Made by a program: the position numbers and the translations under genes. The notes below the pieces were generated by a model, which was not told the DNA's origin, made no database searches, and saw only the letters and a list, made by a program, of their open reading frames with translations. A stretch of DNA of 64,000 bases from Chryseobacterium cucumeris (GTDB lineage Bacteria > Bacteroidota > Bacteroidia > Flavobacteriales > Weeksellaceae): positions 248,001 to 312,000 of the forward strand of contig NZ_LUVZ01000043.1 of assembly GCF_001593385.1 (NCBI RefSeq). The letters are read 5' to 3'. Of this stretch, positions 1 to 8,797 are shown one piece after another (within the stretch, counting starts at the first letter, position 1; each line of letters opens with the position of its first letter).

Positions 1-534
1 TAGTTTTACAAGAATATCATTCTGACTTTCTTTTGCATATTCAATAAAAATGTCAAAGTATTCATTGTGATCAAAAATCCCTGTATCAATCAACTCATAT
101 TCAGCTTCCTCCTTTCCCCTTTCCGCATTTATTTTTACAAGCTGTTCATAAGGAAAAGCATTTTGAGGATATTTATACAGCATTTTCATGTAAGAATGGG
201 TAGGTGTGGAATCCAGATAGTAAAAATATTCTTTCACATCTTCACCGTGATTTCCCTGACCATTGGTGAGACCAAAGAATCGTTCTTTGACCATTTTATC
301 TTTCTTATTCCAGAATCCTAAAGAAAATACAAGCTTCTGGAGATCATCACAGATGCCACATATTCCTTCCTCACCCCAACGGTAAGTTTTGGCTTCTGCA
401 GTTTCATGATTGGTATAATTCCATGCATCTCCGTTTTCACTGTAGTCCTCACGAACAAGTCCCCATTCACGGTTACTGACATAAGGCCCCCATTTTTTCC
501 ATGAAATATCTGAAATTCTCTGTTTTTCCGACAT
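1..534 (-). CDS. MGH1-like / GH63-type glucosidase, N-terminal part only
   Basis: This is the first 178 codons of a gene read leftwards and cut by the window edge. The translation opens MSEKQRISDISWKKWGPY and carries segments that I recognise from the MGH1-like glycoside hydrolases (GH63 clan): REWGLVREDYS, TYRWGEEGICGICDD, FFGLTNGQGNHGEDVKEY and YLDSTPTHSYMKMLYKYPQ. Family members are about 870-900 residues, so roughly four fifths lies outside the window. The expected role is cytosolic hydrolysis of glucosides. It follows a glucose dehydrogenase-like SDR on the same strand with a 106-bp gap, which would fit release and then oxidation of glucose. The substrate cannot be read from this part. 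Confidence 0.8.
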   Translation of the reverse strand, partial: MSEKQRISDISWKKWGPYVSNREWGLVREDYSENGDAWNYTNHETAEAKTYRWGEEGICGICDDLQKLVFSLGFWNKKDKMVKERFFGLTNGQGNHGEDVKEYFYYLDSTPTHSYMKMLYKYPQNAFPYEQLVKINAERGKEEAEYELIDTGIFDHNEYFDIFIEYAKESQNDILVKL

Positions 535-640
535 AAACGATAATTATGAGTAGTGAGTAATATTTAATTCCGTTTCAAGTTCTAAAAACAACCTCAAAAA
601 CTTTAAACCTTGAACATTAAACTTTGAACTTCGAATTCCT

Positions 641-1450
641 TTATCCTCCGGTAGAAAAACTCTCAAACGTAGTCATTCCACCATCCACGAAAATGCTTGT
701 TCCTGTGATATAATCTGCAAGGTCACTGGCAAGGAACGCAGCTAAGTTTCCGATATCCTGCGGTTGTCCGATTCTGTTATAAGGAATAAGGTTCAGAAGA
801 GAATTAAGGGCTTCCGGAGTATCCCACGCATTTTTATTAATAGGGGTCTGAATAGCCCCGGGACAAATGGAATTGACACGGATCTTGTTGGCACCATATT
901 CTTGAGCAAGGGTTTGCATCAGCATTCTTACAGCCCCTTTACTGGAAGCATAATTAGCATGACCAGCCCACGGAATAATCTCATGGACTGAACTGATATG
1001 AATAATTTTCCCACAGGCAACAGAGCGTGAAGTGTCGATTCCTCTTCTTAGAAATTCTTTAATAGCTTCTCTGGCACAAAGAAATTGTCCGGTCAGGTTG
1101 ACTCCTATGACCGCATTCCATTGATCCAAAGTCATTTCAGTGAATTTTGAATCCTTTTGAATGCCTGCATTATTGACCAGAATATCTACCGTTTGGAATT
1201 CAGAAACAACATCCTGAAACATCCTGATAACCTGATCCTCTTTGGAAACATCACACTGGTAGGTTATTCCTTTACCGCCGGCATCCGTTATTTCTTTTAA
1301 AACAGCTTTAGCTTCTTCTGTAGATCTTTCCGAAGAATGATTAACAATGACTGTTGCTCCTGCTGCCGCCAATGATTTTGCAATTCCTGAACCGATTCCA
1401 CTGGAAGCTCCTGTGACTACAGCCACCTGATTTTGAAGTGATATTTCCAT
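641..1450 (-). CDS. SDR family oxidoreductase, glucose 1-dehydrogenase-like
   Basis: A classical short-chain dehydrogenase of about 269 residues. It has the Rossmann motif TGASSGIGSG near the N-terminus, NNAG in the middle, a catalytic Ser in IISSVHE, YASSK (Tyr and Lys), and PGAIQTP after the active site. This layout and the wording around NNAGIQKDS match glucose 1-dehydrogenases (beta-D-glucose + NAD(P) to gluconolactone). The reading frame is open to a TTG at 1474, but that TTG lies inside a promoter-like box at 1472-1479. The ATG at 1450 (MEISLQNQ) is therefore preferred. It is followed by a glucosidase gene on the same strand. The real substrate could be another sugar or alcohol. Confidence 0.85.
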   Translation of the reverse strand: MEISLQNQVAVVTGASSGIGSGIAKSLAAAGATVIVNHSSERSTEEAKAVLKEITDAGGKGITYQCDVSKEDQVIRMFQDVVSEFQTVDILVNNAGIQKDSKFTEMTLDQWNAVIGVNLTGQFLCAREAIKEFLRRGIDTSRSVACGKIIHISSVHEIIPWAGHANYASSKGAVRMLMQTLAQEYGANKIRVNSICPGAIQTPINKNAWDTPEALNSLLNLIPYNRIGQPQDIGNLAAFLASDLADYITGTSIFVDGGMTTFESFSTGG

Positions 1451-1471
1451 GTTTTGTAATTTGATGTTACT

Positions 1472-1479
1472 CAAAGTTA
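1472..1479 (-). promoter_or_regulatory. -7 promoter box for the SDR gene
   Basis: On the minus strand this reads TAACTTTG, a full match to the Bacteroidetes -7 element TAnnTTTG. It lies 21 bp upstream of the chosen ATG at 1450, so the leader is short. It also excludes the TTG at 1474 as a start. No clear -33 TTTG was found at the right distance. Confidence 0.45.
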
Positions 1480-1523
1480 TGGAAAGATATCAGCAGATAA
1501 AAAATTATGATTTTAAAATTTTA

Positions 1524-1997
1524 TTAAAGTTTTTTGTACATCAGGTATTGAGGTCCGCTTCTTCCAATTCTGGTCTTACCGTCGTAAATATATCCTGCCT
1601 GAAGATAAATATGGTAAGCAGATTCATTTTTCTGGTTGACAGCCAGTACAATCTCATCGCAGGTCTTGAAATGATTTTGGACAAAAGTACCTACTTCCTG
1701 CATAGCAACTTTTCCAATTCCCTTTCCCTGCAGTTGAGGATTCACAGATAGTGAACGCAGTAAAACTGAATTCTCATTATCCGTAAGATCTAATTTATCT
1801 TTTCCAAAATCAAGGACAAAAAAACCTACAGGCAGATCATTTTGAAATATCGTCACTGGAAATGCGTCATCATCATTCCGTTCGCTGATGCTTTGTAAGG
1901 CCTGCTGAGCAGTCGCTGTAAACCTCATCTGATTTTCATCCAAAGTATAACTGACTCCGGAAAGGTCTTCCGGTTTAAAGAAATCTAAATATATCAT
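1524..1997 (-). CDS. GNAT family N-acetyltransferase
   Basis: A single GNAT domain of about 157 residues. The acetyl-CoA binding motif A is visible as LSVNPQLQGKGIGKVAMQ (the Q/RxxGxG/A signature QGKGIG). Downstream, AVNQKNESAYHIYLQAGY is the usual motif B with its conserved Asn and Tyr. The frame is open to 2024, but the ATG at 1997 (MIYLDFFKPEDL) starts the domain correctly and avoids overlap with the gene ending at 2002. The gene follows the DUF1684 gene by 4 bp, so the two are probably co-transcribed. The acceptor substrate is unknown. Confidence 0.8.
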   Translation of the reverse strand: MIYLDFFKPEDLSGVSYTLDENQMRFTATAQQALQSISERNDDDAFPVTIFQNDLPVGFFVLDFGKDKLDLTDNENSVLLRSLSVNPQLQGKGIGKVAMQEVGTFVQNHFKTCDEIVLAVNQKNESAYHIYLQAGYIYDGKTRIGRSGPQYLMYKKL

Positions 1998-2001
1998 AGT
2001 A

Positions 2002-2619
2002 TTAGTGATGGTAAATATCTTCATACATTACCCCTGCACGGATTTCTATTGGAAGTTTATTTTCCTCCGGAACAATAGGACAATTGTAATCATAAGCGTT
2101 GTAAGCACAGAAAGGATGATAGGATTGATTAAAATCAAGTACAATGGTATTTCCTTTCGGGATTTTAAGATCCATATATTTCCCTCCTCCGTAGGTTTCC
2201 TTTTCATTGGTAGCATCACGGAACGGAAGGAAAAGATAGTCTTTATATTTTTCCTGTTTGATCAAGTCCAGACTTTGGTATAAAGTAACGGTATAAGGTT
2301 TCCCATCCAGCGTAAATGTTGCTTTTCCATATTCCTGATAAGACTTGGTTTTTCCTGCAGATGTAGGAAGATCAAAGGGTTTTGTATCTTCTGATTTTAC
2401 AAATTGCGCAGTAATTCTGTATTTAGCATCAAAAGGAAAGAAAGGATGTTTTTTAAAATTTTTAAAATTATCACCTCTTAACGGAGTCTCTTTTGGGTTA
2501 AGGTATTCCGCATTCAGTTCTTTCTGAAATTTCTGGACCTCTTTCTCTTCCTTTGATATCTTTTTTTGAGAAAAGCCCCATAGTGGAAGCAGTAGAAAGA
2601 GTATGATATATTTTTTCAT
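2002..2619 (-). CDS. DUF1684 family secreted protein
   Basis: 205 residues. A signal peptide (MKKYIILFLLLPLWGFSQ, cleavage probably after FSQ) is followed by a charged linker and a DUF1684 domain. Recognisable parts are PFFPFDAKYRI, KTYSYQEYG-like KSYQEYGKATF, YLFLPFRDATN, ETYGGGRY-like ETYGGGKYMDL, LDFNQSYHPFCAYN and the C-terminal NKLPIEIRAG. The conserved His, Pro and Cys of the YHPFCAY motif are present. The fold is described as OB-like or cupin-like and no reaction is established. It is likely periplasmic or surface anchored. It leads a two-gene unit with the GNAT gene. Confidence 0.8.
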   Translation of the reverse strand: MKKYIILFLLLPLWGFSQKKISKEEKEVQKFQKELNAEYLNPKETPLRGDNFKNFKKHPFFPFDAKYRITAQFVKSEDTKPFDLPTSAGKTKSYQEYGKATFTLDGKPYTVTLYQSLDLIKQEKYKDYLFLPFRDATNEKETYGGGKYMDLKIPKGNTIVLDFNQSYHPFCAYNAYDYNCPIVPEENKLPIEIRAGVMYEDIYHH

Positions 2620-2744
2620 GAATTTAAAAATTATAAGTAAAGCTATGAATTTTCATTCCAACAAAAGTTAAAATTGTAATAAAAAATATAATCTGTGATA
2701 AATAAAATAAGCACCTTCACCTCTAGCATACTTTTTGAAAAAGA

Positions 2745-4331
2745 ATGCTCATGGACAGAAAAAGCTTCATAAAGACCAGTGCTCTGGCAATATCAGGATT
2801 TTATTTTCTTCAATCTGAATTATTTCATGCTGCAGAAAGAAGAAACAATCAGATAACTGAATACCATGATGTTCCGATTGTTATTATTGGCAGTGGATAT
2901 GGAGGTGCTGTATCTGCCCTTCGCCTGTGTGAAGCCGGAAAAAAAGTAGTACTGCTGGAGATGGGTCTTAACTGGGAAAAAGCAGGAATTCCATTTTCTA
3001 ATCTTTTGAAACCCGGAAAAAGTTCTGCATGGCTGAAAAACAAAAGCATTGCTCCTTTTATGAATATCTTTTCGCTAACTCCTTTCACCGGAACATTGGA
3101 CCGTCTGGATTTTGATCATATTAAAATCTGGGCACGAAGAGGGGTTGGCGGAGGTTCTCTGGTGAACGGCGGAATGGCTGTTACTCCCAAAGAAAGCTAT
3201 TTCAAAGAGGTTTTTCCTGATCTTGATGCTGAAAAATTTTATAATCATTATTTTCCTCTGGTACAGGAAGAACTAAAAGTAAATGTTATTGACGAACAGT
3301 TTCTGAAAGACTGTCCTTATTATAAATTCACCCGGGTAGGTGAAGAAGAAGCCCATAAAGCTGGTTTTAAAACAATAAGGGTTCCCAATGTGTATGACTT
3401 TAAATACATGGAAAAAGAATTCCGGAATGAAGTTCCCCGTTCAGCTCTTAATACTGAAGTGATTTATGGAAACAATCACGGGAAAAACAGTTTAGATAAA
3501 ACCTATCTCAGAAAAGCCCTTGAAACCGGAAATCTGGAAATCCTTGATCTTCATCGTGTCCAGACCATTCACTTGAATGATGACAAAAGCTATACATTGA
3601 ATGTCCAGCAGATTGATACTTCAGGTGCTTTGCTTACTAACAAAGTCTTTACCTGTAAAAAACTGATTCTTTCTGCAGGAACAATGGGCACTTTACAACT
3701 TCTGTTACAATCTCATGCAGAGAACGGATTTCCCATCCATGAAAAGATTGGTAAAAACTGGGGAAATAACGGAAATTTTATGACGGGGCGAAACTGGGTG
3801 AAGCCTTTGTCTGGTGGCACCGGAGCTAAGCAATCTACTATCCCTGTGGGAGGAATTGATAACTGGGATGATCCTGAACATCCGTTTTTCACAGAAATTG
3901 CTCCTTTGCCTATGGGAATGGATGTCGCTACCGCTTTGTATCTGCTTATCAACAGAGTTGAGAAAAAAGGTGAAGTCACATACAATAAAGCCAGCCAGTC
4001 TCTTACATTGAATTGGAACGAAAGCAATACTGTTAAAATGAAAGAAAATGCCCAATATTTTATCCGGAAAATGAATAAAGCCAATGGCGGTACCAGAAGT
4101 CATCTTCTTTTCGATAATGGTTTTGGAGCAGATATTTGCTATCATCCGCTTGGCGGGTGTGTTTTAGGAGAAGCAACCAACGAATATGGAAAACTCAAAG
4201 ATCATGAAAATCTCTATGTCCTGGACGGATCTTTAATTCCGGGAACCATTGGTGTGAATCCGTTTGTAACTATTACGGCTATTGCAGAATATTGTATTGA
4301 AAACCTTATTAAACAGAATGAATTTGCCTGA
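2745..4331 (+). CDS. Class I cholesterol oxidase (GMC oxidoreductase)
   Basis: 528 residues. A Tat-less but signal-like N-terminus (RKSFIKTSALAISGFYF) is followed by the FAD motif GSGYGG at residues 49-54. The sequence follows Streptomyces/Rhodococcus cholesterol oxidases closely: RRGVGGGSLVNGGMAVTP, VPNVYDF.YM, EVIYGNNHGK.SLDKTYL, the catalytic Glu in EIAPLPMG, and YHPLGGCVLG followed by DGSLIPG..GVNPFVTITA, which hold the active-site His and Asn. The expected reaction is oxidation and isomerisation of cholesterol to cholest-4-en-3-one with release of H2O2. The start is 2745 or the in-frame ATG at 2751. It is a single-gene unit, convergent with the adenylyltransferase gene. Similarity to actinobacterial enzymes suggests old transfer (inference). 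Confidence 0.92.
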   Translation: MLMDRKSFIKTSALAISGFYFLQSELFHAAERRNNQITEYHDVPIVIIGSGYGGAVSALRLCEAGKKVVLLEMGLNWEKAGIPFSNLLKPGKSSAWLKNKSIAPFMNIFSLTPFTGTLDRLDFDHIKIWARRGVGGGSLVNGGMAVTPKESYFKEVFPDLDAEKFYNHYFPLVQEELKVNVIDEQFLKDCPYYKFTRVGEEEAHKAGFKTIRVPNVYDFKYMEKEFRNEVPRSALNTEVIYGNNHGKNSLDKTYLRKALETGNLEILDLHRVQTIHLNDDKSYTLNVQQIDTSGALLTNKVFTCKKLILSAGTMGTLQLLLQSHAENGFPIHEKIGKNWGNNGNFMTGRNWVKPLSGGTGAKQSTIPVGGIDNWDDPEHPFFTEIAPLPMGMDVATALYLLINRVEKKGEVTYNKASQSLTLNWNESNTVKMKENAQYFIRKMNKANGGTRSHLLFDNGFGADICYHPLGGCVLGEATNEYGKLKDHENLYVLDGSLIPGTIGVNPFVTITAIAEYCIENLIKQNEFA

Positions 4332-4333
4332 AA

Positions 4334-5200
4334 TTAAGACATTGTCTTCACATTCTTAAGATAGTTCCGAATATCATCCTCCAGCTTTGACGGATAGATA
4401 AAATGAAGCTTTTCAGCCAGTGAAGTTCCCAACTCATGAACCAGATCTGCATAGGCAAAGAGTGCATTCCAGTTTTCTTCAATATCGCTTCCAGAGAATG
4501 TCTTTTCCACTTTATTCCACAGATCAGATGAGAGATATTTTCTGAAGAGCCTTCCGTGTTTGTTGGTTGTGATCGTATTCCAGTCATGATTTCCGGCAAT
4601 ATGCCACTCAATCAAAGGGACGAGATAATCTGTGCGGAGAATGTTTTCAGACATAAATTTGGCATAAAAAATATCTCCACGCTTCAGGCACTTTGCAACA
4701 TAGGTTGTATCCCACCAAAAATCATTCATCAGCTGCTGAAATTCTTTTTCCTTTGGCTTCTGAATCATGATTGACTGATACGTTGGTGGTTTCAGATTCT
4801 TAGTCAGGTCATCTTTATCTACTAAAACTTTATACCCTACATCCCAGTCTTCAGGAAGATTTTCTTCTTTAATTTCTTCAATAAACTCTGCTACCTGATA
4901 CAGCTTAAAATCAACTTTCACATGGTCTTTGTACAACACCATTTTCATAGCATGCCTTCCGTCAAAAACACGATCGTCTTCTTCAATCATGGAAATAGGT
5001 TCACCAAAGAGTCTGATCCACTCATTTCCGGATTCATAAGATGCTCTGTTACCAAAAACAAGTTCTACATCTAGATCACTGAAATCATCTACCGGAGCAT
5101 AAGGATTTACCAATGAACTGGTCAGGAGAACAGCACGGATATCAGGATTGTTTTCAGCCCAGTGAATAATCTGTTCCAGCTTTTCTTCCCTTACTTTCAT
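4334..5200 (-). CDS. Aminoglycoside 6-adenylyltransferase family protein (AadS/ANT(6)-like)
   Basis: 288 residues of the streptomycin adenylyltransferase family. The N-terminal nucleotidyltransferase motif is TSSLVNP..PVDDFSDLDVELVF, where SDLD supplies the metal-binding acidic pair. Further family segments are EDDRVFDGRHAMKMVLYKDHVKVDF, NDFWWDTTYVAKCLKRGDIFYAK and EWHIAGNHDWN. ANT(6) enzymes transfer AMP from ATP to streptomycin, and chromosomal Chryseobacterium homologues are usually called AadS. Ser replaces Gly at the start of the usual GSR.N motif. Resistance is therefore possible but not shown. It starts 1 bp after the end of the upstream 133-residue gene, so the pair forms one unit. 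Confidence 0.75.
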   Translation of the reverse strand: MKVREEKLEQIIHWAENNPDIRAVLLTSSLVNPYAPVDDFSDLDVELVFGNRASYESGNEWIRLFGEPISMIEEDDRVFDGRHAMKMVLYKDHVKVDFKLYQVAEFIEEIKEENLPEDWDVGYKVLVDKDDLTKNLKPPTYQSIMIQKPKEKEFQQLMNDFWWDTTYVAKCLKRGDIFYAKFMSENILRTDYLVPLIEWHIAGNHDWNTITTNKHGRLFRKYLSSDLWNKVEKTFSGSDIEENWNALFAYADLVHELGTSLAEKLHFIYPSKLEDDIRNYLKNVKTMS

Positions 5201-5201
5201 A

Positions 5202-5603
5202 TTAATAAGATTCTGATATTTTTACACGATATACGTCAGAAGAATTTCTCTTGATTGATTCTACAAAGAATCCTCCTTCCTCAGGAATAACTTCTTTCAG
5301 ATCAAAACTTTTGCAGTCTTTCGGGAGACCTGAAAATATAAGGGTAAACCAAAAGTCTTTCATAAAGGGAACTGGTGTCCAATAGGGCGAAATTGAAATA
5401 TTTTCCGCATGAATCATTTTGCTTCTATGCTCAGACTGGTTGTCAAAAAGATAGGTCGAATGCCAGATCCTGATCAGGTTTCCCAGAAACGGTGACGCCG
5501 GAAAACAACAGTGTACAATAACCTGCCTCTCCTCTTCTGTTTTTGCCTGAAGAGATTCCAGGATTTCCTTTGCAATGACTGGTTTAACAATTACTTCTTC
5601 CAC
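5202..5603 (-). CDS. Hypothetical protein, 133 aa
   Basis: I do not recognise this family. The protein has no signal peptide or membrane segment and is rich in aromatic residues (RIWHSTYLFD, ISPYWTPVPFMKDFWFTLIF). The middle part reads like a soluble alpha/beta domain that binds a small ligand or forms a barrel. It is the first gene of a two-gene unit with the adenylyltransferase-like gene, which begins 1 bp downstream. It could therefore act with that enzyme or simply share its transcript. An inverted repeat (5622-5664) lies just upstream of its ATG. Confidence 0.65.
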   Translation of the reverse strand: MEEVIVKPVIAKEILESLQAKTEEERQVIVHCCFPASPFLGNLIRIWHSTYLFDNQSEHRSKMIHAENISISPYWTPVPFMKDFWFTLIFSGLPKDCKSFDLKEVIPEEGGFFVESIKRNSSDVYRVKISESY

Positions 5604-5621
5604 CTTTTTATGAGTAATAAG

Positions 5622-5664
5622 TAATGAGCAATGAGTAATAGCGATTATTACTTATTGCTCATTA
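5622..5664. repeat. Dispersed inverted repeat (TAATGAGCAATgAGTAATA type)
   Basis: Two 19-bp arms (5622-5640 and 5646-5664) pair with one mismatch around a 5-bp loop. Variants of the same words (AGTAATGAGTAAT, GAGTAATAAGTAATG) occur near 540-565, at 49102-49148 and at 49262-49336. This is therefore a short dispersed palindromic element of the genome. It could act as a terminator between the convergent flanking genes or as a small MITE. Confidence 0.6.
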
Positions 5665-5670
5665 TTGATG

Positions 5671-7176
5671 TTAATATTCTAATTCTAATTTTTCTTTGGT
5701 GTAATTTCGTACTTCATGGGTCAGCTCAGGGTTATCAGCCAGTTTTTGTCCGTAAGAAGGAATCATTTCAAGCAGCTTTCCTTTCCATTCTCCATGCAGT
5801 TTTTCAGGGAAGCATTTTTCCAGCACGTTCAGCATGGCATATACTGCTGTGGATGCACCTGGTGAAGCTCCCAATAAAGAAGCAATGGTTCCAGACTTGT
5901 TCACCACAACTTCGGTTCCGAACTCCAGCTTACCTCCTTCTTTTTCATCTTTTTTGATGATCTGAACTCTCTGTCCTGCTACTTTCAGTTCCCAGTCTTC
6001 TTCTTTGGCATCTTTTATAAATTCTCTCAAATGCTGCATTCTCTGAGACTTCGTCATGGCAACCTGCTGGATCAGATATTTCGTTAATGGAATGTTGTGC
6101 CACCATGCTCCGAAAAGTGATTTTAAGTTTTTGGTATTTACACTTTCAGGAAGGTCCAGATAGCTTCCTTCTCTTAAGAATTTAGTTGAAAATCCTGCAA
6201 AGGGTCCAAAAAGAAGGGCTTTTTTCCCATCGATGATTCTAAGATCAAGGTGTGGAACAGACATTGGCGGAGCATCTACCGTAGCCTGAGTATATACTTT
6301 AGCATGGTGTTTTTCTACCAGCTCCTGATTATGACTGACCAGCCATTGGCCTGAAACCGGGAAACCTCCGTATCCTTCACTTTCTTTAATATCTGAGCTG
6401 TCCAGTAACGGAAGCGCGTATCCTCCCGCACCGATAAATACAAAATCTGCTACCACTTCCTGTTTATGGCTATGGATTCTGTCTTTCACTTTCATTTCCC
6501 ATGTCCCGTTCTCTCTAGGGCTGATATCTTTTACTTCGTGGTATAAGAAAACCTCAACATTGGAATCTTCCAGAAGATGTCTTCCCATTTTTCTCGTCAA
6601 TGTTCCGAAGTTCACATCTGTTCCCATATCCATCTTCGTTGCAGCCATTACTTCAGACTGATTTCTTTTGCTCATCACCAAAGGAATCCATTCTTTCAGC
6701 TTTTCATGATCTGTAGAAAATTCCATTCCTGAAAAAAGGACAGATTCTGCCATTTTATCGTGGCGTTTTTTAAGGTATTCAGCATCTTTTTCTCCGAATA
6801 CCAGACTCATGTGTGCACAGGAATTGATAAATTCTTTAGGCTCACGAATATATCCTTTGGTAATCAGATAAGACCAGAATTGTTTTGAAATTTCAAACTG
6901 CTCTGCAATGCTTTCTGCCTTGGAAATATCAATAGATCCGTCTGGTTTTTCAGGAGTATAATTTAGCTCACAAAAAGCGGAATGTCCTGTTCCGGCGTTG
7001 TTCCATGCAGCTGTACTTTCTTTGGCAAACCTTCCGAGTCTTTCGAAGATAGCGATTTCAAGATTTGGATCAAATTCATGAAGCAGCGTTGCTAAAGTGG
7101 CGCTCATGATTCCGCCGCCTATCAGTACAACGTCGTATTTAGGTTTCGGTGTTCTGCTTGTAAGCGATTGTGACAT
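5671..7176 (-). CDS. mqo: Malate:quinone oxidoreductase
   Basis: 501 residues, the normal length for Mqo. The N-terminal FAD-binding motif is VVLIGGGIMSATLATLL. Family segments follow: ESTAAWNNAGTGHSA.CELNYTPE, FWSYL, IPLVM, GTDVNFGTLTR, GAGGYALPLLD, GFPVSGQWLVS, GPFAGFSTKFL, and the C-terminal LLGASPGASTAVYAML..L. The enzyme oxidises L-malate to oxaloacetate at the membrane and passes electrons to quinone, so it replaces or supplements NAD-dependent malate dehydrogenase in the TCA cycle. It is a single gene, with a 502-bp AT-rich gap upstream. Confidence 0.97.
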   Translation of the reverse strand: MSQSLTSRTPKPKYDVVLIGGGIMSATLATLLHEFDPNLEIAIFERLGRFAKESTAAWNNAGTGHSAFCELNYTPEKPDGSIDISKAESIAEQFEISKQFWSYLITKGYIREPKEFINSCAHMSLVFGEKDAEYLKKRHDKMAESVLFSGMEFSTDHEKLKEWIPLVMSKRNQSEVMAATKMDMGTDVNFGTLTRKMGRHLLEDSNVEVFLYHEVKDISPRENGTWEMKVKDRIHSHKQEVVADFVFIGAGGYALPLLDSSDIKESEGYGGFPVSGQWLVSHNQELVEKHHAKVYTQATVDAPPMSVPHLDLRIIDGKKALLFGPFAGFSTKFLREGSYLDLPESVNTKNLKSLFGAWWHNIPLTKYLIQQVAMTKSQRMQHLREFIKDAKEEDWELKVAGQRVQIIKKDEKEGGKLEFGTEVVVNKSGTIASLLGASPGASTAVYAMLNVLEKCFPEKLHGEWKGKLLEMIPSYGQKLADNPELTHEVRNYTKEKLELEY

Positions 7177-7678
7177 AATTTTAAAATTTTACTTCAAATT
7201 TCGGGAAAAGTTTTAAAAAGCGGAACGATTTTAACACGTTATTTTTTTGTTCAAAACACTTATTGAGTACACAACAAAAAACCATGGAAAATTTCAATAA
7301 AGTCCCATTGAAATGATTGATAATGTAAAATATTTCTTTATAAAAATATTAATTTTTATTTTTTTTATTTCACTGAATGGTAACTAATTAATGAATAATT
7401 CAAGGGTGAAATTTTATAAAAATTTAAGTTTATTTAAGTTCATCATATTAAATACTGCAATCATAACTATTTACACCATTTTATTTTATCAACAACAAGT
7501 GATAAATAATTATACTAAAATTATAAAATATCACTTTTTATTGATAAATATATAATTTTATAGATACAATTTTACACATACCACATTGAATAACTGTTTT
7601 TTTTTATGTACCTTTCAATTGATTTAATACCTATTCCAACAAGTATTTAATTAAAATTATTTCATAAACATACTAAAG
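7177..7678. other. 502-bp AT-rich intergenic region
   Basis: This region separates divergent mqo and the secreted-protein cluster. It is extremely AT-rich, with long runs of A and T and no credible reading frame. The only signal I can support is the promoter at 7586-7616. The length suggests control regions for both sides. Confidence 0.5.
7586..7616 (+). promoter_or_regulatory. Putative promoter of the secreted-protein cluster
   Basis: TTG at 7586-7588 and TACCTTTC at 7609-7616 (one mismatch from TAnnTTTG) are 20 bp apart, close to the Bacteroidetes sigma-A spacing. The first ATG is 63 bp downstream. Confidence 0.35.
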
Positions 7679-8782
7679 ATGAGAATTATTAACTTCGCGA
7701 GTACATTGTTCGCTACAATGGGATTTGCTCAGAGCGGAAGTGTAGGAATCAACACGTCCACACCGGACCCCAGTGCTATTCTGCACATTGAGAACTTCAG
7801 TGGAACCCCAGCTACAGCTACAGCCACCATTTCGGGAGGTGCTGTTATCGGGATTACCATCAGCAACGGAGGAAGCGGCTATACTTCGGTACCAACAATT
7901 AATTTTTATGGAGGAGGATCTGTGGTGAATGGAGGTTCAAAAGCCCGTGCTACAGCAGTCATTTCCAACGGTCAGCTAACAGGTATAACGATTAACAACG
8001 GAGGTAGTGGCTATACTACAGCTCCTACAGTAACTGTTTCCGGAGGTAATAAAGGAGTATTATTCCCCAACCTGAATATTGCTAACCTAACCAGTACGAC
8101 AAGTCCTGTTGTCTCGCCTGCCAATGGACTTATTGGATTCAATGGAGGAACTAACAGTAACAACAAAGCTCTTCATTTTTTTAATAGCACGACCAATTCA
8201 TGGCAAAGCACAATTGATGCACAAAACACTCCCAAGGTTGCCTATCTTGATTTTACCGGATCACTATCGGCTCTTGACAATGCGATAGCAGGTGCCAGCA
8301 CTCAGCTTATAGTTAATAATCCTGCCGTTTCAGGGGTATCAAATATCAGTGGATTTAAAGTGCTTCCGAACACTTCCGGAGGATATTCCCTGATTCTTCC
8401 ACAGGGAAAATATCTGGTAGAGGTTAACCTGAATTTAAATTCACCTCAGGAAAGTCCATCCGGACAGGGAGGTACAGCACCTCTTTCCGGGAGTACTTAT
8501 TATCTGATGGGATATTTTATAGATTTCATCAACGATACCTATAATAATACAACGAATACCTTTACCGGAGGAGGTGCTACAAGGAAAGAAGTTCCTATTG
8601 TTTCTAAAGTCAATACCAATCATCTTGCCACCTGGTCTTATTATTACACTGTTCCGGCTAATGTGAACGCCAATATTATAGGAGGATTAAGACTCAATCT
8701 TGGAAGAATGCAGAACAGTACATTCTACGATCTTGTGAATGTAATTCCTACTGGCTCTTATATTAAAATATCTCAGCTATAA
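7679..8782 (+). CDS. Secreted surface protein with GINTSTP head and two NGGSGYT repeats
   Basis: 367 residues. A short signal peptide (MRIINFASTLFATMGFAQ) leads into SVGINTSTPDPSAILHIENF, the N-terminal head typical of Bacteroidetes tail-fibre-like or adhesin-like surface proteins. Two copies of a beta repeat follow at about residues 35-70 and 76-113, each with GITI.NGGSGYT..PT. The segment NKGVLFPNLNIANLTS...PANGLIGFN belongs to the same head module. The C-terminal half is a beta-rich domain that may be jelly-roll-like (GGYSLILPQGKYLVEVNLNLN). There are no catalytic motifs. It leads three related genes with gaps of 15 and 11 bp, so they form an operon. The function is unknown; a surface structure or ligand binding is likely. 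Confidence 0.75.
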   Translation: MRIINFASTLFATMGFAQSGSVGINTSTPDPSAILHIENFSGTPATATATISGGAVIGITISNGGSGYTSVPTINFYGGGSVVNGGSKARATAVISNGQLTGITINNGGSGYTTAPTVTVSGGNKGVLFPNLNIANLTSTTSPVVSPANGLIGFNGGTNSNNKALHFFNSTTNSWQSTIDAQNTPKVAYLDFTGSLSALDNAIAGASTQLIVNNPAVSGVSNISGFKVLPNTSGGYSLILPQGKYLVEVNLNLNSPQESPSGQGGTAPLSGSTYYLMGYFIDFINDTYNNTTNTFTGGGATRKEVPIVSKVNTNHLATWSYYYTVPANVNANIIGGLRLNLGRMQNSTFYDLVNVIPTGSYIKISQL

Positions 8783-8797
8783 AAAAACAATCAACAT

